This document shows positions 61,450 through 64,000 of a DNA stretch of 64,000 nt, piece by piece. Source of the DNA: an uncultured Sphingomonadaceae bacterium (GTDB lineage Bacteria > Pseudomonadota > Alphaproteobacteria > Sphingomonadales > Sphingomonadaceae); the NCBI GenBank assembly GCA_947497455.1, contig CANMGU010000002.1, forward strand, positions 322,501-386,500, read 5' to 3'. The notes beneath the pieces were generated by a model. It was not told the DNA's origin. It saw only the letters and a program-made list of their open reading frames with translations, and made no database searches. The number at the start of each line of letters is the position of its first letter. The first letter of the stretch is position 1. A program made the position numbers and the translations under genes.

Positions 61450-62505
61450 ATGCGCGTTCTTCTTTTCCCTCTCTTCTTCCTATTGAGCGGCTGTTCTTTT
61501 CTGGTTTTTGGCGAAGCATCGGACAGACCTGAAGATGCTATCATTCGAGGAATCAATTATGTCAGCGTGACGGTCAATGACCTTGATCAGGCTACGAAAC
61601 TATATGGTGACACCGTGGCGCTTCAATTGGTTGATGAGCGGGAGATGGATCAGTTTCCTGGATCCACTATATTGTTGGGCCGGGAGAAATTTGTTGCCAA
61701 ATCGCGCTTGATGCGAAGCAACAACGCACAGCTCCGCTTTGTTCAATTTGAGGATGCCGATGCCTCCCGCAAGACATATCCGAAAGTCGAAGTCTATGGC
61801 CCGGGCATTGCCCACGTTGCCTTTCAGGTAAACAAGGAAACCAAAGCCTATTCACGATTTTTGGCAGCTGGTGCCAAACCGGTCAATGGAACTCCCGATA
61901 TGACGTCCCTTAACCCGGAAAACCCAGTGGAATATGCCTATGCCCGCGATACAAATCGGACGATGTATGAATTTGAACATGTGGACATCAGCAAACTGGA
62001 TCGCGCCACACCGCCCAAATATGATTATCGAATTCGGCATGTTGCACTCGCAACCCCCGATTTTGACCGGATTGTGGAATTTTACTCGATATTGCTGGAA
62101 CAGGAGGAGCCGCGTCGATTGGGTCGGCTTATCAATCTCCAAGGTGAAAATTTTGACAGCGTATCGGGGCTACCGGATACCAAGCTCAAAATGGCGTTTT
62201 TTCAAGTGAGAAATATGGAGCTTGAGATCGCACAATATACAAGCCATCCGTCCACCCTGCCTCAAAAGCCCAGACCATTGGATGCGCCGGGCTTTGCCAT
62301 GATCGTGTTTGATGTCGAAGACCTTGAAGCCGCTAGAGAGAAGCTGATCTCTGCCGGCGGATCGATCGTTAGCGAAGCAAAGCCAATGGATGGCGGGCAA
62401 ATGATGGTCGCACGGGATCTGGATGGAAATCTATTGGGCTTTCAGAAAGTCGATTCCGCATCGGTGTTTTCCTCGCAGAATTTTGATGGAGATGGCACTT
62501 CTTAG
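61450..62505 (+). CDS. Lipoprotein with two VOC (glyoxalase/dioxygenase) domains
   Basis: A 351-residue protein. A signal peptide with lipobox LLSGC (Cys near 15) is followed by two VOC-like repeats (about 32-185 and 195-335: INYVSVTVNDLDQATKLYGDTV and IRHVALATPDFDRIVEFYSI). VOC proteins bind metals through His/Glu pairs at such positions; one His (HVAF, HVAL) is visible in each half. An envelope-anchored VOC protein is uncommon. It probably handles a small aromatic, fatty or thiol substrate, together with the hydroxylase controlled by the same TetR. TTGGAGAAG precedes the ATG. Confidence 0.75.
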   Translation: MRVLLFPLFFLLSGCSFLVFGEASDRPEDAIIRGINYVSVTVNDLDQATKLYGDTVALQLVDEREMDQFPGSTILLGREKFVAKSRLMRSNNAQLRFVQFEDADASRKTYPKVEVYGPGIAHVAFQVNKETKAYSRFLAAGAKPVNGTPDMTSLNPENPVEYAYARDTNRTMYEFEHVDISKLDRATPPKYDYRIRHVALATPDFDRIVEFYSILLEQEEPRRLGRLINLQGENFDSVSGLPDTKLKMAFFQVRNMELEIAQYTSHPSTLPQKPRPLDAPGFAMIVFDVEDLEAAREKLISAGGSIVSEAKPMDGGQMMVARDLDGNLLGFQKVDSASVFSSQNFDGDGTS

Positions 62506-62626
62506 CGCAATGTCTGTGTCTACACCCACCCAGAGCGATGTTCTTCCTGCATTAGGCAAAATCATCACATTGCGATAGCAGGAGCCCATTAAATCCAATT
62601 GACAACTGGCCCAACAGGATGACGCC

Positions 62627-63034
62627 ATGAACGCTAAGCTGCCGCCACAAACCCAATCTGTTTTTGATGACCTTCCAAATGCCGTGGCGGATCGACTCGT
62701 GATATTACGGCAGTTGATACTCGAAACCGCCGCCGGAGATCCTGCCGTCGGTCCTCTTGAAGAAACACTGAAATGGGGCGAGCCGGCCTATCTGACCTCC
62801 ACGACAAAGTCCGGCACGACCATCCGCATCAACCGTCACAAGAAATCAGACAATCATTATGCGATATATGTTCATTGTCAGACGGATCTGGTCGAGCGAT
62901 ATAAACAGCTATATGGCGACATATTGCAATTTGAAGGCACAAGAGCGGTCGTTTTTGATGTCGATCAGGAGATTCCGACTAAGGCGGTGCAACATGTTAT
63001 TGCGATGGCCTTGACTTATCATTTGCGGCCCTGA
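62627..63034 (+). CDS. DUF1801 family protein
   Basis: A 135-residue soluble protein of DUF1801 type: LPNAVADRLVILRQLILETA, LEETLKWGEPAYLTSTTKSGTTIRIN and the ending VQHVIAMALTYH. The family has a fold shared with YdhG/YjhX-like proteins and its function is unknown. It overlaps the AI-2E transporter gene tail to tail by 38 nt. Confidence 0.8.
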   Translation: MNAKLPPQTQSVFDDLPNAVADRLVILRQLILETAAGDPAVGPLEETLKWGEPAYLTSTTKSGTTIRINRHKKSDNHYAIYVHCQTDLVERYKQLYGDILQFEGTRAVVFDVDQEIPTKAVQHVIAMALTYHLRP

Positions 63035-64000
63035 CCTTGGCCAGACGCTCTCTCTCGGCTTTATTCATCTCGGCAAAAATTCGCCAGACGGCGATGAACA
63101 AGGCGGCAAGAAGCGGGCCGATGACGATGCCGTTGAAGCCAAATAGCTGCAGTCCGCCCAGGGTCGAAATCAGTACAACATAATCCGGCATCCGGGTATC
63201 GCGACCAACCAATATAGGTCGAACAATATTATCGATCATGCTGATGATGAATATGCCCGATAGAATAAGGACGACACCTTGCCAGATTGATCCTGTGACC
63301 AGCAGATAAATAGCGACCGGTACCCAGACAAAGCCTGTGCCAATTGCAGGGATAAGCGACAAGATCGCCATCGATACCGCCCAGAGCAAAGCCCCTCGGA
63401 TATCCAGCGCCCAGAATATCAGGCCGCCAATTGTGCCTTGAAGCAAGGCGACAACAAAACTGCCCTTTATCGTTGCAAGGATCACGACAAAAAACTTGTC
63501 GATCAGAATGGCACTTTTGCTTTCCGATAGCGGAACAATATTTTCAATTTGCGCGGCCAAAGTACGACCATCGCGCAGCAGAAAAAAGGTCAGGTAAAGC
63601 ATCACACCCAACGCCAGTAGGAAACGGAAAGCCCCCTGGCCAAAGCTCAAGGCCTGCGCAATCAGGAATTCGAGACTGCTGCCAATAGCTTCCTCAATCT
63701 GCGGTCGCACGGTTGCCAGATCGCCGTAGCCATAAGCAGCGAGCTGGTTTTGAGCCCAGGCTGGCAAACTGTTCTGAAAAGCCACGAAGGCACCGCCAAA
63801 ATCAATTTCCCCTGCTTGGATGCTTGCGTAGGCGCTTGTCGCTTCTTGTACCAAGGCCATTCCGAGTAGAATGGCCGGAACGATGACTAACATGATGACG
63901 AGAATAAGGGTCAAGAAAGCCGCAAGATTAGCGCGCGGAGAAAGCCAGCCTGCTATTTTCTGATAGACCGGCTGAAACAAGACCGCGACCACAACGCCCC
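62997..64000 (-). CDS. AI-2E family transporter, truncated by the window edge
   Basis: At least 331 residues of a polytopic membrane protein. Visible features are PVYQKIAGWLSPRANLAAFLT near the missing N-terminus, the RFLLALGVMLYLTFFLLRDG segment, IPAIGTGFVWVPVAIYLL and MIDNIVRPILVG, the YhhQ/PerM/TqsA-family signature. Most members are not AI-2 pumps and their substrates are unclear. The reading frame is open through 64000 with hydrophobic residues, so the true start lies beyond the window. Its last 38 nt overlap the convergent DUF1801 gene. Confidence 0.85.
   Translation of the reverse strand, partial: GVVVAVLFQPVYQKIAGWLSPRANLAAFLTLILVIMLVIVPAILLGMALVQEATSAYASIQAGEIDFGGAFVAFQNSLPAWAQNQLAAYGYGDLATVRPQIEEAIGSSLEFLIAQALSFGQGAFRFLLALGVMLYLTFFLLRDGRTLAAQIENIVPLSESKSAILIDKFFVVILATIKGSFVVALLQGTIGGLIFWALDIRGALLWAVSMAILSLIPAIGTGFVWVPVAIYLLVTGSIWQGVVLILSGIFIISMIDNIVRPILVGRDTRMPDYVVLISTLGGLQLFGFNGIVIGPLLAALFIAVWRIFAEMNKAERERLAKVRAANDKSRPSQ

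Noticed and set aside
1..64000. CRISPR arrays, prophage, rRNA operon, replication origin
   Set aside because: No regularly spaced repeats, phage structural genes, rRNA sequence or DnaA-box cluster was seen on reading both strands.

Overview
The window looks like chromosome of a moderate-GC sphingomonad (Alphaproteobacteria, Sphingomonadales; a Sphingorhabdus/Parasphingorhabdus/Sphingopyxis-like genome would fit). Evidence is the gene content: MipZ instead of MinCD, a DUF1134/EipA envelope protein, a cysteine-free alphaproteobacterial-type GluRS, the divergent metX-metW / hisC-tyrA arrangement, LytTR/DUF2306 pairs, and an EPS-associated MarR-type regulator beside a specialised NusG paralogue. 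No plasmid, phage or CRISPR hallmarks are visible. The species is an inference.

Region 1 (1-1944): the first codons of a galE-like epimerase (-), then a lipoprotein and an M14 carboxypeptidase (+). Region 2 (2469-22142, minus strand) is a surface-glycan operon that starts at an EPS-associated MarR-type regulator. It carries an essentially complete pseudaminic acid route (PseB, PseC, a fused PseG-PseH, PseI, an SpsF-like cytidylyltransferase). It also carries an acetamidino-forming set (WbpG/PseA-like amidotransferase with HisH2/HisF2 paralogues), a Pse-associated methylase and a 2OG-Fe(II) dioxygenase-like protein. These are followed by a flippase (Wzx), a polymerase (Wzy), a capsule-type glycosyltransferase, an AlgD-like GDP-mannose dehydrogenase, a GT4 glycosyltransferase and a PglC/PglD/PglE module. 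Three transferases and three special sugar donors suggest a short, probably trisaccharide, repeat unit.

Region 3 (22402-31540): a NusG/RfaH-like antiterminator (+), an EPS-locus protein of unknown function, Wzc (BY-kinase), Wza and an O-antigen ligase/polymerase (all -), then wecB-wecC (+), which make UDP-ManNAcA. Together regions 2 and 3 encode precursor synthesis, assembly, flipping, polymerisation and export of an acidic, nonulosonate-containing exopolysaccharide or capsule.

Region 4 (31722-64000) is mainly core chromosome: tRNA-Ser(GCU), eipA, ribE/ribD, a TonB protein with a Zur-box-like palindrome upstream, gltX-nadE, a DUF2306/LytTR pair, prs, hisN-AraC, rpmI-rplT-(terminator)-pheS-pheT, prfC, a 1-Cys peroxiredoxin, an SLC13 permease, metX-metW, hisC-tyrA, mipZ, a J-domain protein and a phosphomannomutase/phosphoglucomutase. 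It ends with a small TetR regulon (fatty-acid/sterol hydroxylase, TetR, double-VOC lipoprotein) marked by two copies of the same palindrome, then a DUF1801 protein and a truncated AI-2E family transporter.

Functions are assigned from motifs and remembered family features; no database search was possible.
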